64,000 bases of DNA from contig CBFHKZ010000004.1 of the NCBI GenBank assembly GCA_965656545.1, positions 1-64,000 of the forward strand, written 5' to 3'. The DNA comes from UBA7446 sp965656545. Lineage in GTDB: Bacteria; Bacteroidota; Bacteroidia; Flavobacteriales; Flavobacteriaceae. The notes beneath the pieces were generated by a model. The model worked only from the letters and a program-made list of their open reading frames with translations, was not told the DNA's origin and ran no database searches. A program made the translations under genes and the position numbers. Shown in pieces: positions 27,041 through 36,514 of the stretch (position 1 is the first letter of the stretch; each line of letters starts with the position of its first letter).

Positions 27041-27565
27041 ATGCCACTTAACTACATAGACCTTGCTGTTGTTTGTTTGCTTGTGTATGGCCTTGCCCGA
27101 GGCGCCTACAGGGGCTTCTTTGTAGAAGTTTCCTCTCTGTTGGCACTTGTCTTAGGCGTGTTCGGTGCCTTGCACTTTTCTAACTTTACTGCATCATTAT
27201 TGGCCAACTATATTGAGTGGGATTACCTGCCGCTATTGGCCTTTGCGCTGACTTTTATTGGCATCATGATTGGTGTGGCTTGGATAGGAAAGCTACTGAC
27301 GAAGTTAGCAAAAGTGGTGCTGCTGGGGTTTTTAAACCGATTGCTGGGTGCCCTTTTTGGTGCTTGCAAATGGCTGGTCATTTGTGGGGTACTCGTTTGG
27401 ATTTTAGGGCAAATAGATGTCTTTTTTAGCTTTTTACCCGAAACCCTAAAAGATAACTCTTTGGTCTTCCAGCCCTTGGAAGAATTGGGTGCTTATTTGT
27501 TTGAAAAAATCAATACGGAAGAAATCCCCATAGACAACATCCCGCCTATTCTTCAGCAAAACTGA
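27041..27565 (+). CDS. CvpA family membrane protein
   Basis: A 174-residue inner-membrane protein with four hydrophobic segments and the family opening YIDLAVVCLLVYGLARGAYRG. In E. coli CvpA is linked to colicin V production and envelope homeostasis, while the exact role in Bacteroidota is unknown. Its last 20 bp overlap the 3' end of the convergent batE. Confidence 0.82.
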   Translation: MPLNYIDLAVVCLLVYGLARGAYRGFFVEVSSLLALVLGVFGALHFSNFTASLLANYIEWDYLPLLAFALTFIGIMIGVAWIGKLLTKLAKVVLLGFLNRLLGALFGACKWLVICGVLVWILGQIDVFFSFLPETLKDNSLVFQPLEELGAYLFEKINTEEIPIDNIPPILQQN

Positions 27566-28310
27566 TGGGCTGAACACTGCTTCTTGGAATCCAACCTATG
27601 GAACCGTTTTGAAGTTTGATTTTAATCCAATCCTCTATTCCTTCCAAAATAAAAACCTTAGCTCCTTCGTGAATGGTGAGCAATACCTCTGAGCGCATAT
27701 TGGGTTCTGCGCGAAAAGACTCCGATTGCACAAAAACAATGGCAGGATTGGTGTTTCGCAGGGTATTTTTTTGCTGCAGTATAATCACCACCGTCAAAAT
27801 GGAGAGTAGCAGGGAAATAACAAATCCTGTGAAAAACAGCCTTTTTCGGATGCTGCTGTTGGATCTCTTAAACAAAAAGAATAAAAGTGCTGCCAACCAA
27901 AAAACAGCGATAAGCACCATGCTCCAACCACGAACAGACGTAAGGAACACCAGGTCGGCAGTTGCCTTTTTTAACTCACTTTCTGGCAGCGACGTAAACC
28001 TGTCTAGCGTCATGTTTTGCGCATAGACTAAGTTGTTGATCAATTGCGCGTTGTCTGCGTCCAACAATAGGGCTTTTTCGTAGTTCAATATGCTGGAAGC
28101 TATTGCGTTCTTTTTGTAGTAAGCATTACCGAGGTTAAAGTACAATTCTGGTGAATGAACACCCAAAGAACTGACAGAATCGTAATAGACAATGGCACGG
28201 TCATAAGCTCCTTTGTTGTAAGCAATATTACCCTCTCTAAAAAGGTCTTCTGGGTCTTGCCCAAAACAAGTCAAGCAAGAAAAAAGTGCGAGAAGTAAGA
28301 TGTTTTTCAT
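27546..28310 (-). CDS. batE: BatE: TPR and SH3 domain protein of the Bat operon
   Basis: A 254-residue protein with a signal peptide, TPR repeats (about residues 20-100: NIAYNKGAYDRAIVYYDSV, then LYFNLGNAYYKKNAIASSILNYEKALLL), two membrane segments in the middle, and a C-terminal bacterial SH3-like domain (SFRAEPNMRSEVLLTIHEGAKVF). It is the last gene of the Bat operon and overlaps batD by 4 bp. Bat proteins are tied to oxygen tolerance in Bacteroides, but the mechanism is unclear. Confidence 0.85.
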   Translation of the reverse strand: MKNILLLALFSCLTCFGQDPEDLFREGNIAYNKGAYDRAIVYYDSVSSLGVHSPELYFNLGNAYYKKNAIASSILNYEKALLLDADNAQLINNLVYAQNMTLDRFTSLPESELKKATADLVFLTSVRGWSMVLIAVFWLAALLFFLFKRSNSSIRKRLFFTGFVISLLLSILTVVIILQQKNTLRNTNPAIVFVQSESFRAEPNMRSEVLLTIHEGAKVFILEGIEDWIKIKLQNGSIGWIPRSSVQPISFAEE

Positions 28311-30058
28311 GACTTAAATTGTTTGTCCATTTGGGTTATGGCGGCTACAGCGGTATCGTAGTCTTGCTCCATGCTGCTGCGAGAACTGGGCGCATAACGG
28401 GCAAGCTCACAGTTGGTCAAAACTTGAATAAACAAGCCTACGGTATCTTTTTCAACACCTTTATCGGAAAGCAGCGTTTGCATTTTTTCTTTACTAAAAT
28501 CGGAAGTTTGAATCTGTAGCCTAGCCTTTAGGTAATTGTGGAGTGCAGCTTCAAGCGAAACATAAAAAGCGGAAGCATCAGACATGTTTTTCTTGGCCTT
28601 ACCCAAAAACTTTTTAACCAAGCGTGCCTTATGCCGTCTTGCAATTGCCGTGGCGTCGGGCGTTTGACTGCGTATTATAAAATACAACAGCAGGAGTATG
28701 ACGGGAAAAGCCAACAGGGCAAAAAACAATGCGCTGCCAAAGAAGGGCAGTTGCTTTATGGGTTTAAAAGACGTTTGCTGCGCAATAAACTGAAAAGAGC
28801 CCGTAACATTTGGAACAGCAACTGTGGCTGCGTTTGGCGCATTGACCACGGGCGTCGCTGCCTTTGGACCTTCAAGTACGTCTATAACCAACTCCGCTGA
28901 TTCTAGTGTTTTGTATGTTTTTGCCTTGGGGTCAAAATAGCTAAATGCAATGGGAGGAATGGGGTATTTCCCCTGAAACTGCGGAACCAATGTATAGGTG
29001 TTCTTTATTGAACCTCGCATGCCCGAAAGCGTTGTGTTTACTTGTTCGCTGTATTCGGGATCGTAACGCTCAAGTGCGCTTGGAGTTGCCATTTCTGGCA
29101 GTGAAAAAAGCTTGAGGTTTCCTTTACCCTTTACCTCCACTGTTGTTTGTAGCGATTCCGAGGCATTGAGTGCATTTTTAGACGTCTTTACTTCAAAGCT
29201 AAAGTCACCCACAGCGCCGTTAAAATTGGTCGGCTTGCCCTCGTCGGGAAATGGCAATACCGTTAGGGTACGCTTGCCAGCTGTTATGGTTCGTGAAACC
29301 TGGGTATAAACCTGATTTCCAAAAAAGTCTCTGCGGTTGGTCGGAACGTCTAGTTGCACGTCTAATGAAAGCGGGGCTATGGGTAGTTTACCAGCGCGTT
29401 GTGGATAGAGGACCGTCTGCTGCCATGCCACATAATTATACAGCTTGCCCTTGTACATTTCCTTTTCAATGGTTCGTCTAGAAGGTATGTCTTGCGACCA
29501 AAAGTCGTTGTATTCAGGCATGTCAATGGGGTTGACATCGGATGGCCGCACTTTACTGTCAAAATAAAGTTTGTACACCACCGTTATGGGTTCGTTTATA
29601 TAAACTTTGCTTTTGGACAAGGCTGCTACCAAATGAAGGCTTTCAGATGCTATGTAATTTGGGTCGTTTGGATTTTTGGGTATTTCAACAGCAGCTGTTA
29701 TTTCTACCGGAACCGGTGTTGTTTTATAAATTTCGCCGTCGATTTCAATAGATGCTTGCCCAATGACATTCTTTCCCTTTTTTAAGGGAGTTAACAGATA
29801 GGTATAGCTTTTTGAAAACGATCGCTTTCCATTAACATACATATTACTAACCGACTGACTTGGCCCCGCTACCACTCTAAATCCGTCAAAAGAGGGAGGA
29901 GCGAAATTATCGCCGTCTTTATTCATGCTAAACTCGACACGCAGGCGTTCGTTGATGCCAAGTTGACTCTTGCTTATTTGAGCTTTAAAATCGACCTGCG
30001 CAAAAGCAACTGGTGATAGCACCAGAGTCAGAAAACAACAAATAAGCAGCTGTCTCAT
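28307..30058 (-). CDS. batD: BatD family protein
   Basis: A 583-residue periplasmic protein with a signal peptide (MRQLLICCFLTLVLSPVAFAQ), several Ig-like beta domains, a membrane helix at about residues 440-462 (FFGSALFFALLAFPVILLLLYF) and a cytoplasmic helical tail (KFLGKAKKNMSDASAFY). The ATG at 30058 shares one base with the batC stop (TAATG), and a TTG two codons upstream is less likely. It is a family member by length, order and neighbours. Confidence 0.9.
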   Translation of the reverse strand: MRQLLICCFLTLVLSPVAFAQVDFKAQISKSQLGINERLRVEFSMNKDGDNFAPPSFDGFRVVAGPSQSVSNMYVNGKRSFSKSYTYLLTPLKKGKNVIGQASIEIDGEIYKTTPVPVEITAAVEIPKNPNDPNYIASESLHLVAALSKSKVYINEPITVVYKLYFDSKVRPSDVNPIDMPEYNDFWSQDIPSRRTIEKEMYKGKLYNYVAWQQTVLYPQRAGKLPIAPLSLDVQLDVPTNRRDFFGNQVYTQVSRTITAGKRTLTVLPFPDEGKPTNFNGAVGDFSFEVKTSKNALNASESLQTTVEVKGKGNLKLFSLPEMATPSALERYDPEYSEQVNTTLSGMRGSIKNTYTLVPQFQGKYPIPPIAFSYFDPKAKTYKTLESAELVIDVLEGPKAATPVVNAPNAATVAVPNVTGSFQFIAQQTSFKPIKQLPFFGSALFFALLAFPVILLLLYFIIRSQTPDATAIARRHKARLVKKFLGKAKKNMSDASAFYVSLEAALHNYLKARLQIQTSDFSKEKMQTLLSDKGVEKDTVGLFIQVLTNCELARYAPSSRSSMEQDYDTAVAAITQMDKQFKS

Positions 30059-30894
30059 TACCAATCTTTTTTGCTTTTAACGCCCGCTGGCTTTGCCTTC
30101 TGGGCATTGACTTTGTCTTGAACTTTTTTCTCCTCGTTGCTCATGGCTTCGAGCAGGTTCTTTACCTGTTGAGGTGATAATTGCGTAGGATTGCCTTGGG
30201 GTTGTTGTTGGTCTTTTTCCTTATCTCCCTTTTCGTCTTGATCTTTTGGGTCGTCCTTTTTGTTGTCCTTTTCGTTTTCCCCCTCATCGTCAGAACCCTC
30301 GTTCTTGTCTTGCTCCTTATCGCCTTCTTGATCCTTGTCCTTATCCCCCTTTTTGTCTTGGTCCTGGTCTTTATTGTCGTTGTTGTCCTTGTTGTCTTGA
30401 TTATCCTTATTGTCCTTATTATCCTGGTCGTCGTTTTGATCGTCTTTATTTTCCTCGTCTTCCAGCATTTTTTTAGCTAGGGCATAGTTGTAGCGTGTTT
30501 CATCATCATTGGGGTTGTTGCGAAGCGCATTTTTATACGCCTCAACAGCACCTTTATACTCCTTTATTTGCATTAGGGCATTGCCAATGTTGTGAAAGTT
30601 TCGGTGTTTGTTTGGACGTTCTTTCGTGATTTCAACCGCATCGGCATATACCGATAGGGCCTCTGCTACATAGTTGTCTTGTTGCAAGGTGGTTCCCATA
30701 TTGTACTGCGCAATGTCTTTTTTCAGACCCGTGGCAGTAGCCCTGCGGTAATTCTTTTCCGCCTCAACATTATTCGATGCATCAAAAGCTTGATTGCCAT
30801 CATAGATATAATTGTCTGCTTTTTGAACAAGGGGAGCCTCCTGTCCTAAAACAACAAATGGGAATAGCAGTATGGGGAGCAATAGCCTAAGCAT
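30058..30894 (-). CDS. batC: BatC: TPR protein with highly charged low-complexity tail
   Basis: A 278-residue protein with a signal peptide, three TPR-like repeats (about residues 30-140: NIGNALMQIKEYKGAVEAYKNALRN) and then about 85 residues made almost only of Asp, Lys, Asn, Glu and Gln (from NKDDQNDDQDNKDNKDNQ). A short conserved tail follows (LSPQQVKNLLEAMSNEEKKVQDKV). The charged tract is encoded by near-repeats that may change length by slippage. It overlaps batB by 8 nt. Confidence 0.87.
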   Translation of the reverse strand: MLRLLLPILLFPFVVLGQEAPLVQKADNYIYDGNQAFDASNNVEAEKNYRRATATGLKKDIAQYNMGTTLQQDNYVAEALSVYADAVEITKERPNKHRNFHNIGNALMQIKEYKGAVEAYKNALRNNPNDDETRYNYALAKKMLEDEENKDDQNDDQDNKDNKDNQDNKDNNDNKDQDQDKKGDKDKDQEGDKEQDKNEGSDDEGENEKDNKKDDPKDQDEKGDKEKDQQQPQGNPTQLSPQQVKNLLEAMSNEEKKVQDKVNAQKAKPAGVKSKKDW

Positions 30895-31918
30895 CTTGAA
30901 ACAAATTTAGTTTTTTAACCCACTGGGTTTTGCGATAGAATAAAAATAAGTCAAGTACAATCAAAAACAAACCAATACCTAAAAACCATTGAAACTGGTC
31001 TTTAAATTTAGCAAATTGTTTGGCTTCAAACTCTTGTTTATCCATCTGCTTAAGACGGTCAATAATGGATGTTACCACCTCCTCGGTGTTGCTGCCGTCC
31101 AAAAACAAGCCGTCGGTTTGTTTTGCTATGGACTCCATCTGTTCAAAATCGCTTTTTGTAATAACCACCTCTCCCTTGTCATCTTTCTTATAAGACGTGG
31201 AATTCCCTTTGGTTATGGGAATTACGGAGCCTTTTTCGGTTCCCACAACCACAGTAAAAAACGTAATCCCCAGTTGGGCAGCACGTGATGCTGCTGTCAA
31301 GGCATCATCGCCATGGTCTTCTCCATCAGAAATAATACACACCACACGGTTGGTTTGGTTTTCGTCGTCGAAATAGGTTTCCGCCAAGCGCATGGCTGCG
31401 GAAATAGCCGTCCCTTGGGATGAAATCATGTTGGTGTCCAATGACGACAAAAACAATCGAGCTGCGGCATAGTCTGTTGTAATGGGCAAATGCGGAATGG
31501 CCGATGAGGCATAGGCAATGATACCCACGCGGTCGCTAACCAATTGATTGATCAGCTCCCCCGCAAGGCGCTTGGCCTTTTCCAATCTATTTGGCGCAAT
31601 ATCTTCTGCCAGCATACTCTTAGACACATCAATGGCAAATACCAAATCTACGCCCTCTCTTTTAACGGTTTCAAGCTCAGTGCCTATCTGTGGGTTGACC
31701 AATCCCAAGCATATAAAAGCCCAGCCCAGCCAAAACAAAATTTGCTTAAGCCAGCCTTTAAACGAAGAGCGTTCTGGAGCGATATGATCCATCATTTTTG
31801 CAGATGCCAACGATTTTAACACCCGTTTCTTCCAAAGGCTAAAAAGCACATAGCCCAATACCATTAACGGTATGAGCAATAGCAAATAGAAATACTGTGA
31901 TTGTTCGTATTGTATCAT
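30887..31918 (-). CDS. batB: BatB: von Willebrand A domain membrane protein
   Basis: A 343-residue protein with two N-terminal membrane helices, a VWA domain with the MIDAS motif DVSKS (Asp97, Ser99, Ser101) and a C-terminal membrane helix (FQWFLGIGLFLIVLDLFLFY). VWA domains bind divalent metal and partner proteins, here presumably other Bat components. It overlaps batA by 4 bp and batC by 8 nt. Confidence 0.92.
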   Translation of the reverse strand: MIQYEQSQYFYLLLLIPLMVLGYVLFSLWKKRVLKSLASAKMMDHIAPERSSFKGWLKQILFWLGWAFICLGLVNPQIGTELETVKREGVDLVFAIDVSKSMLAEDIAPNRLEKAKRLAGELINQLVSDRVGIIAYASSAIPHLPITTDYAAARLFLSSLDTNMISSQGTAISAAMRLAETYFDDENQTNRVVCIISDGEDHGDDALTAASRAAQLGITFFTVVVGTEKGSVIPITKGNSTSYKKDDKGEVVITKSDFEQMESIAKQTDGLFLDGSNTEEVVTSIIDRLKQMDKQEFEAKQFAKFKDQFQWFLGIGLFLIVLDLFLFYRKTQWVKKLNLFQDA

Positions 31919-32916
31919 GCCAGCGCTGATTTAAAAAGCGTGAGACGCAAAAGCCATTCCAAAAACAATGCAGCCATTGCCGCAACTACAAACCACCTAA
32001 ACTTTTCGTGGTATTTGGTATAACGGATTTCTTCTACATCTGTTCGTTCTAATTTGTCTATCTCCTTGTAGATAGCTGCTAGTTTTTTGTTGTCTGTTGC
32101 GCGGTAGTAGCTCCCGCCCGTTTCCGCAGCAATAGACTTGAGTAACTCCTCATCAATTTCAACCTTTCGCAATTGATACACAAAAGTGCCGTCTTGGCGT
32201 AGGGCAACAGGAGCAGGTGCGCTGCCGTTACTGCCCAATCCAATGGTATAGGTTTTAATGCCATATGTACTTGCAAGACCCGCCGCTGTCTTGGGGTCTA
32301 CAAAACCGGTGTTGTTTACGCCGTCTGTAAGCAAGATGATTACTTTGCTTTTGGCTTTGCTGTCGCGCAATCGGTTTACGGCAGTTGCCAGCCCCATACC
32401 AATGGCCGTTCCGTCGTTGATCACGCCATCATAACTAACCTTGTTAAGCACATCAATCACCAAGGCCTTGTCTGAAGTTATGGGCGTTTTGGTATAGCTT
32501 TCGCCTGCATATACTACCAAGCCTATGCGGTCTGTTTCCCTTTTGGCAATAAAGTCTGCCGCCACCTTTTTAAGAGCCGCCAAGCGGTTGGGCTTAAGGT
32601 CGCGCGCCAACATACTGGACGAAACATCTATGGCGATAACGATATCTATTCCTTTGTTTGTTTTGGTTTGGGTGCTAACGTCTTGTGTTTGTGGACGCGC
32701 CAAAGCGGTTACAATGAGAGCAATGGCCAACAGCCGCAACACCAACAATATGGGGCGCCATTTGGCTAAACTACCCGACTTGGAAAAAGCGTCAATGCTA
32801 GAGCTAAGCAAATGCGCCACTTGTTTTTTTCGCGAAAGAACATGCCATGCCACTAAAAGGGGAATCAACAACAGCCCCCAGAAAAAATCAGGATATGCAA
32901 AGGTGTAATCCATCAT
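31915..32916 (-). CDS. batA: BatA: von Willebrand A domain membrane protein
   Basis: A 333-residue paralogue of BatB. Membrane helices lie at about 11-27 and 57-73, the VWA domain carries the MIDAS text DVSSSMLARD (Asp97, Ser99, Ser101) and LLTDGVNNTG, and a C-terminal helix precedes the end. It overlaps the upstream gene by 4 bp (ATGA). Confidence 0.92.
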   Translation of the reverse strand: MMDYTFAYPDFFWGLLLIPLLVAWHVLSRKKQVAHLLSSSIDAFSKSGSLAKWRPILLVLRLLAIALIVTALARPQTQDVSTQTKTNKGIDIVIAIDVSSSMLARDLKPNRLAALKKVAADFIAKRETDRIGLVVYAGESYTKTPITSDKALVIDVLNKVSYDGVINDGTAIGMGLATAVNRLRDSKAKSKVIILLTDGVNNTGFVDPKTAAGLASTYGIKTYTIGLGSNGSAPAPVALRQDGTFVYQLRKVEIDEELLKSIAAETGGSYYRATDNKKLAAIYKEIDKLERTDVEEIRYTKYHEKFRWFVVAAMAALFLEWLLRLTLFKSALA

Positions 32917-34496
32917 GGTTTTTCCTTTTTAAATTCAATACTGTTCAGCATTCGGGTAATGAGTTCTTTGGCGTAGCGATCATTTCGATCGTAGACCAAC
33001 TGAAGCTGCTGAAAGCCTTTGTTTTCAGTAAAGTGGTAAACCTCATAGGTTTTACGCTGGGTGTCTTTGTTCTTTTTGGTCCAATCAAAAGAGCCTGAAG
33101 CCACAATTCCCTCAATTCCTGAAGTTGTTTTGTAGTCGTTCTGTTTTTGGAAAATATTGGTTGCTCCCATGCTGTCAAAAGTGCCAATCACCTTGTCTAC
33201 TTTTTGCTGCAAGTCGATGGTTTGTTCCGCTTCTGCTGTTGAATGCTCCATGTGCAGTACTATCATAAATACATCTTCCAAAGAACCCAATACAAATTGC
33301 TGATTTAGACGGTTTTGGGTGGTCTTTCTGCTTAAGACATCCGGGGATTTTAGTATCATCGCAGAAATGCCGTAAGTACTCGAAACCCATTCTTGCTGCA
33401 GCCACTTTAAGGTTGGGTGTCCAAACACGCGATCCTTGGCTTGGACGGCGCCGTAATTGTAAATCATAATCCCCGCGGCAATGGCCAATACTCCCAAAAA
33501 GGAAAAGCCTGCTATTTTAAAACGCTGAAGTTGTTGTTGCTTGCGGCGCATACGGGCGTAGGCCTCATTTTGTAAACGTTCTTCTTCTGTTGGTTCGGGC
33601 AGTGCCGCCTTGGTGTCCTTGACAACCAATTCAATTTTTTCTCGATCCAATCGCGCCAAATACTCTTCCGGAAGGGCACGTGCAAACTTAACCAGATCGG
33701 CTGTTGACAATACCTCCTTAAGTTGATCAATTGTTGCGTTTGTCAGTTCAAGGTTACCCGTATCCCGCAACAACTCCAACTTTGTCAAGAGTTCTTCAGA
33801 AGTGCTTTCTAAGGCGTCAATATTGGTCTCGTCCTCTAAGTAGTTGCGGACAATGTCCGTCATTTCAGAGTAGTAATCTTTATAGGCCTCTTGTTTGTCT
33901 AGCTGTTTGGATTCCAGTGCCTGCAAAGCTTGTAGGGCGCGCTCAAAAGGCGGCATTTTTTCTCGCTTGGCACGAATGCGTTTTTGGGTTTTTACAACAA
34001 AGAAATAGAGCAGTACAAGGACGATTAGAATCAAAAAACCATAGCTATAGGGCTTCCACCAACCTGTGGTATTTTTGGCCATGGGCAAAATGGTCTTGAT
34101 CGGAAAAAGGGGTTGCTCCAAAGTGTCTACTGCCACATCGTTAACCCTTACCAAAAGGGAATCTGTTTTAAACACTTCTCCATCTACAACCACAATTTGT
34201 TGGGGTAGGGTAAACTGCCCCGAATCAAATTGGATGACCGCATAGGTCTTGGAATATGTAACTGTATTTGCTGCAACGGTGGTATCAACAGCCGTGCTGT
34301 CAATAACCTCAAAAGGGGCAAATGCCTTGAGCGGCGGAAACTGTATGCTTGCTTGTTTGTCGGTGGACACAACCAAATCGAGGTTTATTTGCTCTGCCAA
34401 GCGCACCTCAAGCGTATCGGCCGTAAGGCTAACTTGCGTTTGGGCCATGCTCCAACACGAGACTAGCAAAAACAAAAAGCGTATCCCTCTATCCAC
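32913..34496 (-). CDS. Bat-operon two-TM protein with N-terminal beta domain
   Basis: A 527-residue protein found between DUF58 and batA in many Bacteroidota operons; no accepted name is known to me. It has a signal peptide (FLFLLVSCWSMAQ), a beta-rich exported domain similar in style to BatD, a helix at about 150-170, a long charged cytoplasmic region (PPFERALQALQALESKQL), and a second helix at about 328-347. The last 180 residues have no family that I recognise. It starts with GTG and overlaps the DUF58 gene by 8 nt. Confidence 0.8.
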   Translation of the reverse strand: MDRGIRFLFLLVSCWSMAQTQVSLTADTLEVRLAEQINLDLVVSTDKQASIQFPPLKAFAPFEVIDSTAVDTTVAANTVTYSKTYAVIQFDSGQFTLPQQIVVVDGEVFKTDSLLVRVNDVAVDTLEQPLFPIKTILPMAKNTTGWWKPYSYGFLILIVLVLLYFFVVKTQKRIRAKREKMPPFERALQALQALESKQLDKQEAYKDYYSEMTDIVRNYLEDETNIDALESTSEELLTKLELLRDTGNLELTNATIDQLKEVLSTADLVKFARALPEEYLARLDREKIELVVKDTKAALPEPTEEERLQNEAYARMRRKQQQLQRFKIAGFSFLGVLAIAAGIMIYNYGAVQAKDRVFGHPTLKWLQQEWVSSTYGISAMILKSPDVLSRKTTQNRLNQQFVLGSLEDVFMIVLHMEHSTAEAEQTIDLQQKVDKVIGTFDSMGATNIFQKQNDYKTTSGIEGIVASGSFDWTKKNKDTQRKTYEVYHFTENKGFQQLQLVYDRNDRYAKELITRMLNSIEFKKEKP

Positions 34497-35355
34497 GGCC
34501 TTTGAAATAGGTTAGTAGTTTTTTGACGTAGCTTTCGTTGGTGGCACATGAAAGTGCCCCTGCGCCATATCTTGTGAACTGTGTGCTGAAATAATCAGCG
34601 GTTTTTCGGTGTGCAAGCGCATAGGCCGTGCGTACCGATTTTGATGAGCTGTTCACCCATTTGTGCGCCGCTGTTTCCGCATCACGGACAAGCAATAGTC
34701 CTGCTTTTGGAAGTTTGGCTTCTATGGGATCATAAAGGCGAACGCCTGTTAGGTCGTGCTTTCTTGCAGCCAACTGCACCGATTTGGAATAATCGTTGTC
34801 TAAAAAGTCAGACAGCACAAATACAATAGCACGTTTTTTAAGAATACGGCTCATAAACTCCAATGCACCGGAAATGTCTGTTTTGGTACTTTTAGGGTGA
34901 TGCTCCAAAAGCTCACGAATGATGCGCAATACGTGTGATTTTCCCTTTTTAGGCGCAATAAATAATTCCACATCGTCTGAAAACATCAGCAGCCCAACTT
35001 TATCGTTGTTCTGCAAGGCAGAAAAGGCAAGGGTGGCGGCAATTTCGGTAAGGGTATCGCGCTTGCGCTGTTCCAATGAACCAAAATCGGCAGAACCGCT
35101 CACGTCTACTACCAGCATAAGCGTTAGCTCGCGCTCTTCCTCAAATACTTTAACATAGGGCTCTTGATAGCGCGCGGTAACATTCCAGTCAATGGCTCGG
35201 ACATCATCGCCATATTGATATTGACGCACCTCGCTAAAGGTCATGCCACGGCCCTTAAAGGTACTGTGATATTCCCCCCCAAAGATGTGATTGCTCAATC
35301 GGCGGGTTTTGATTTCTATCTTCCGAACTTTCTTTAAAAGCTCTTTTGTATCCAT
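34489..35355 (-). CDS. DUF58 (VWA-like) protein
   Basis: A 288-residue cytosolic protein with the DUF58 core GRGMTFSEVRQYQYGDDVRAIDWNVTAR and a VWA-like motif DVSGSADFG. MoxR/DUF58 pairs behave as chaperone systems that assemble or activate VWA proteins; here the clients would be BatA and BatB. It lies 20 nt after the MoxR gene. Confidence 0.9.
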   Translation of the reverse strand: MDTKELLKKVRKIEIKTRRLSNHIFGGEYHSTFKGRGMTFSEVRQYQYGDDVRAIDWNVTARYQEPYVKVFEEERELTLMLVVDVSGSADFGSLEQRKRDTLTEIAATLAFSALQNNDKVGLLMFSDDVELFIAPKKGKSHVLRIIRELLEHHPKSTKTDISGALEFMSRILKKRAIVFVLSDFLDNDYSKSVQLAARKHDLTGVRLYDPIEAKLPKAGLLLVRDAETAAHKWVNSSSKSVRTAYALAHRKTADYFSTQFTRYGAGALSCATNESYVKKLLTYFKGRG

Positions 35356-35375
35356 AGCAAAAAGCTGTTTTTAGA

Positions 35376-36374
35376 CTAAGGCACCTCCACAGCGTTAACA
35401 ATGCGCTGTATGATATCTTCCGAGGTGACGTTCTCGGCTTCGGCTTCATACGTAATGCCAATACGGTGGCGCAACACATCATAAACAACGGCACGAACGT
35501 CTTCTGGAATCACATAGCCACGGCGCTTGATAAAGGCATAACATTTGGCAGCAGTTGCCAAATTGATACTGCCCCTTGGTGAAGCACCAAAACTAATAAG
35601 TGGTTTTAAGGATTGTAGTTTATATTTTTCGGGATATCGCGTAGCGAAAACCAAATCCAAGATGTACTTTTCAATCTTTTCGTCCATATACACTTCGCGA
35701 ACGGCCTTTTGCGCCTTGGAGATTTGCGCTGTACTGATCACCGGTTTTACCGTGCCAAAAGAGTCGTTAAGGTTGGCACGAACAATCTCTTGCTCATCTG
35801 AAAGATTGGGATAATCAATGATTACCTTGAGCATAAAACGGTCTACTTGGGCTTCTGGCAGTGGGTAGGTTCCTTCTTGTTCCACTGGGTTTTGCGTGGC
35901 CATTACCAAAAATGGCGGTTTGAGCTTAAAGGTTTCGTCGCCAATGGTTACTTGCTTTTCTTGCATGGCTTCCAACAGGGCAGATTGCACCTTTGCAGGG
36001 GCTCTGTTAATCTCATCAGCCAGTACAAAATTGGCAAACACCGGTCCTTTTTTGATGCTAAAATCATTTTCTTTAGCGTTGTAAATCATGGTTCCTACTA
36101 CATCCGCTGGAAGCAAGTCGGGCGTAAATTGAATACGGCTAAAACTTCCTTTAACTGCCTTGCTCAAGGTGTTGATGGCAAGGGTCTTGGCCAGTCCTGG
36201 GACACCTTCTAGTAGTATGTGTCCTTGTCCCAACAAGCCAATAAGCAAACGTTCCACCATTTGTTTTTGGCCTACGATGACCTTGTTCATCTCAAGCGTT
36301 AGGATGTCAATGAAAGCGCTTTCTTTTTCTATGTGCTCGTTAAGTGCTTTGATATCTACAGCGTTATCGCTCAT
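35376..36374 (-). CDS. MoxR-family AAA+ ATPase
   Basis: A 332-residue ATPase. Walker A is GVPGLAKT (residues 57-64), Walker B includes Asp120-Glu121 (FVLADEINRAP), and sensor 1 is MATQNP. It is the first gene of the Bat operon. Upstream, TACATTTTG on the minus strand is one base too long for a perfect -7 element but may be the promoter; the predicted leader is about 35 nt. Confidence 0.93.
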   Translation of the reverse strand: MSDNAVDIKALNEHIEKESAFIDILTLEMNKVIVGQKQMVERLLIGLLGQGHILLEGVPGLAKTLAINTLSKAVKGSFSRIQFTPDLLPADVVGTMIYNAKENDFSIKKGPVFANFVLADEINRAPAKVQSALLEAMQEKQVTIGDETFKLKPPFLVMATQNPVEQEGTYPLPEAQVDRFMLKVIIDYPNLSDEQEIVRANLNDSFGTVKPVISTAQISKAQKAVREVYMDEKIEKYILDLVFATRYPEKYKLQSLKPLISFGASPRGSINLATAAKCYAFIKRRGYVIPEDVRAVVYDVLRHRIGITYEAEAENVTSEDIIQRIVNAVEVP

Positions 36375-36491
36375 GTTTTTCGTTTTTTAATTAGCGTTGC
36401 AAAATGTACAAAAATGTGCAGTGCACCTGTTAACATTTGGTTAAAAATAGGGCTTCTCAAAGGTATTACAAAAAGTGTTGAAATAGCTCAC

Positions 36492-36499
36492 TAACTTTG
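36492..36499 (+). promoter_or_regulatory. -7 element TAACTTTG of the AlbA_2 gene
   Basis: A perfect TAnnTTTG, 15 nt before the ATG at 36515. Confidence 0.55.
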
Positions 36500-36514
36500 C
36501 ATTAAACATTTGTG

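Noticed and set aside
30181..30480. Very hydrophobic plus-strand frame opposite batC
   Set aside because: It is the antisense of the Asp/Lys-rich tract; GAC/AAG words read backwards give Val/Leu/Phe and look like membrane helices.
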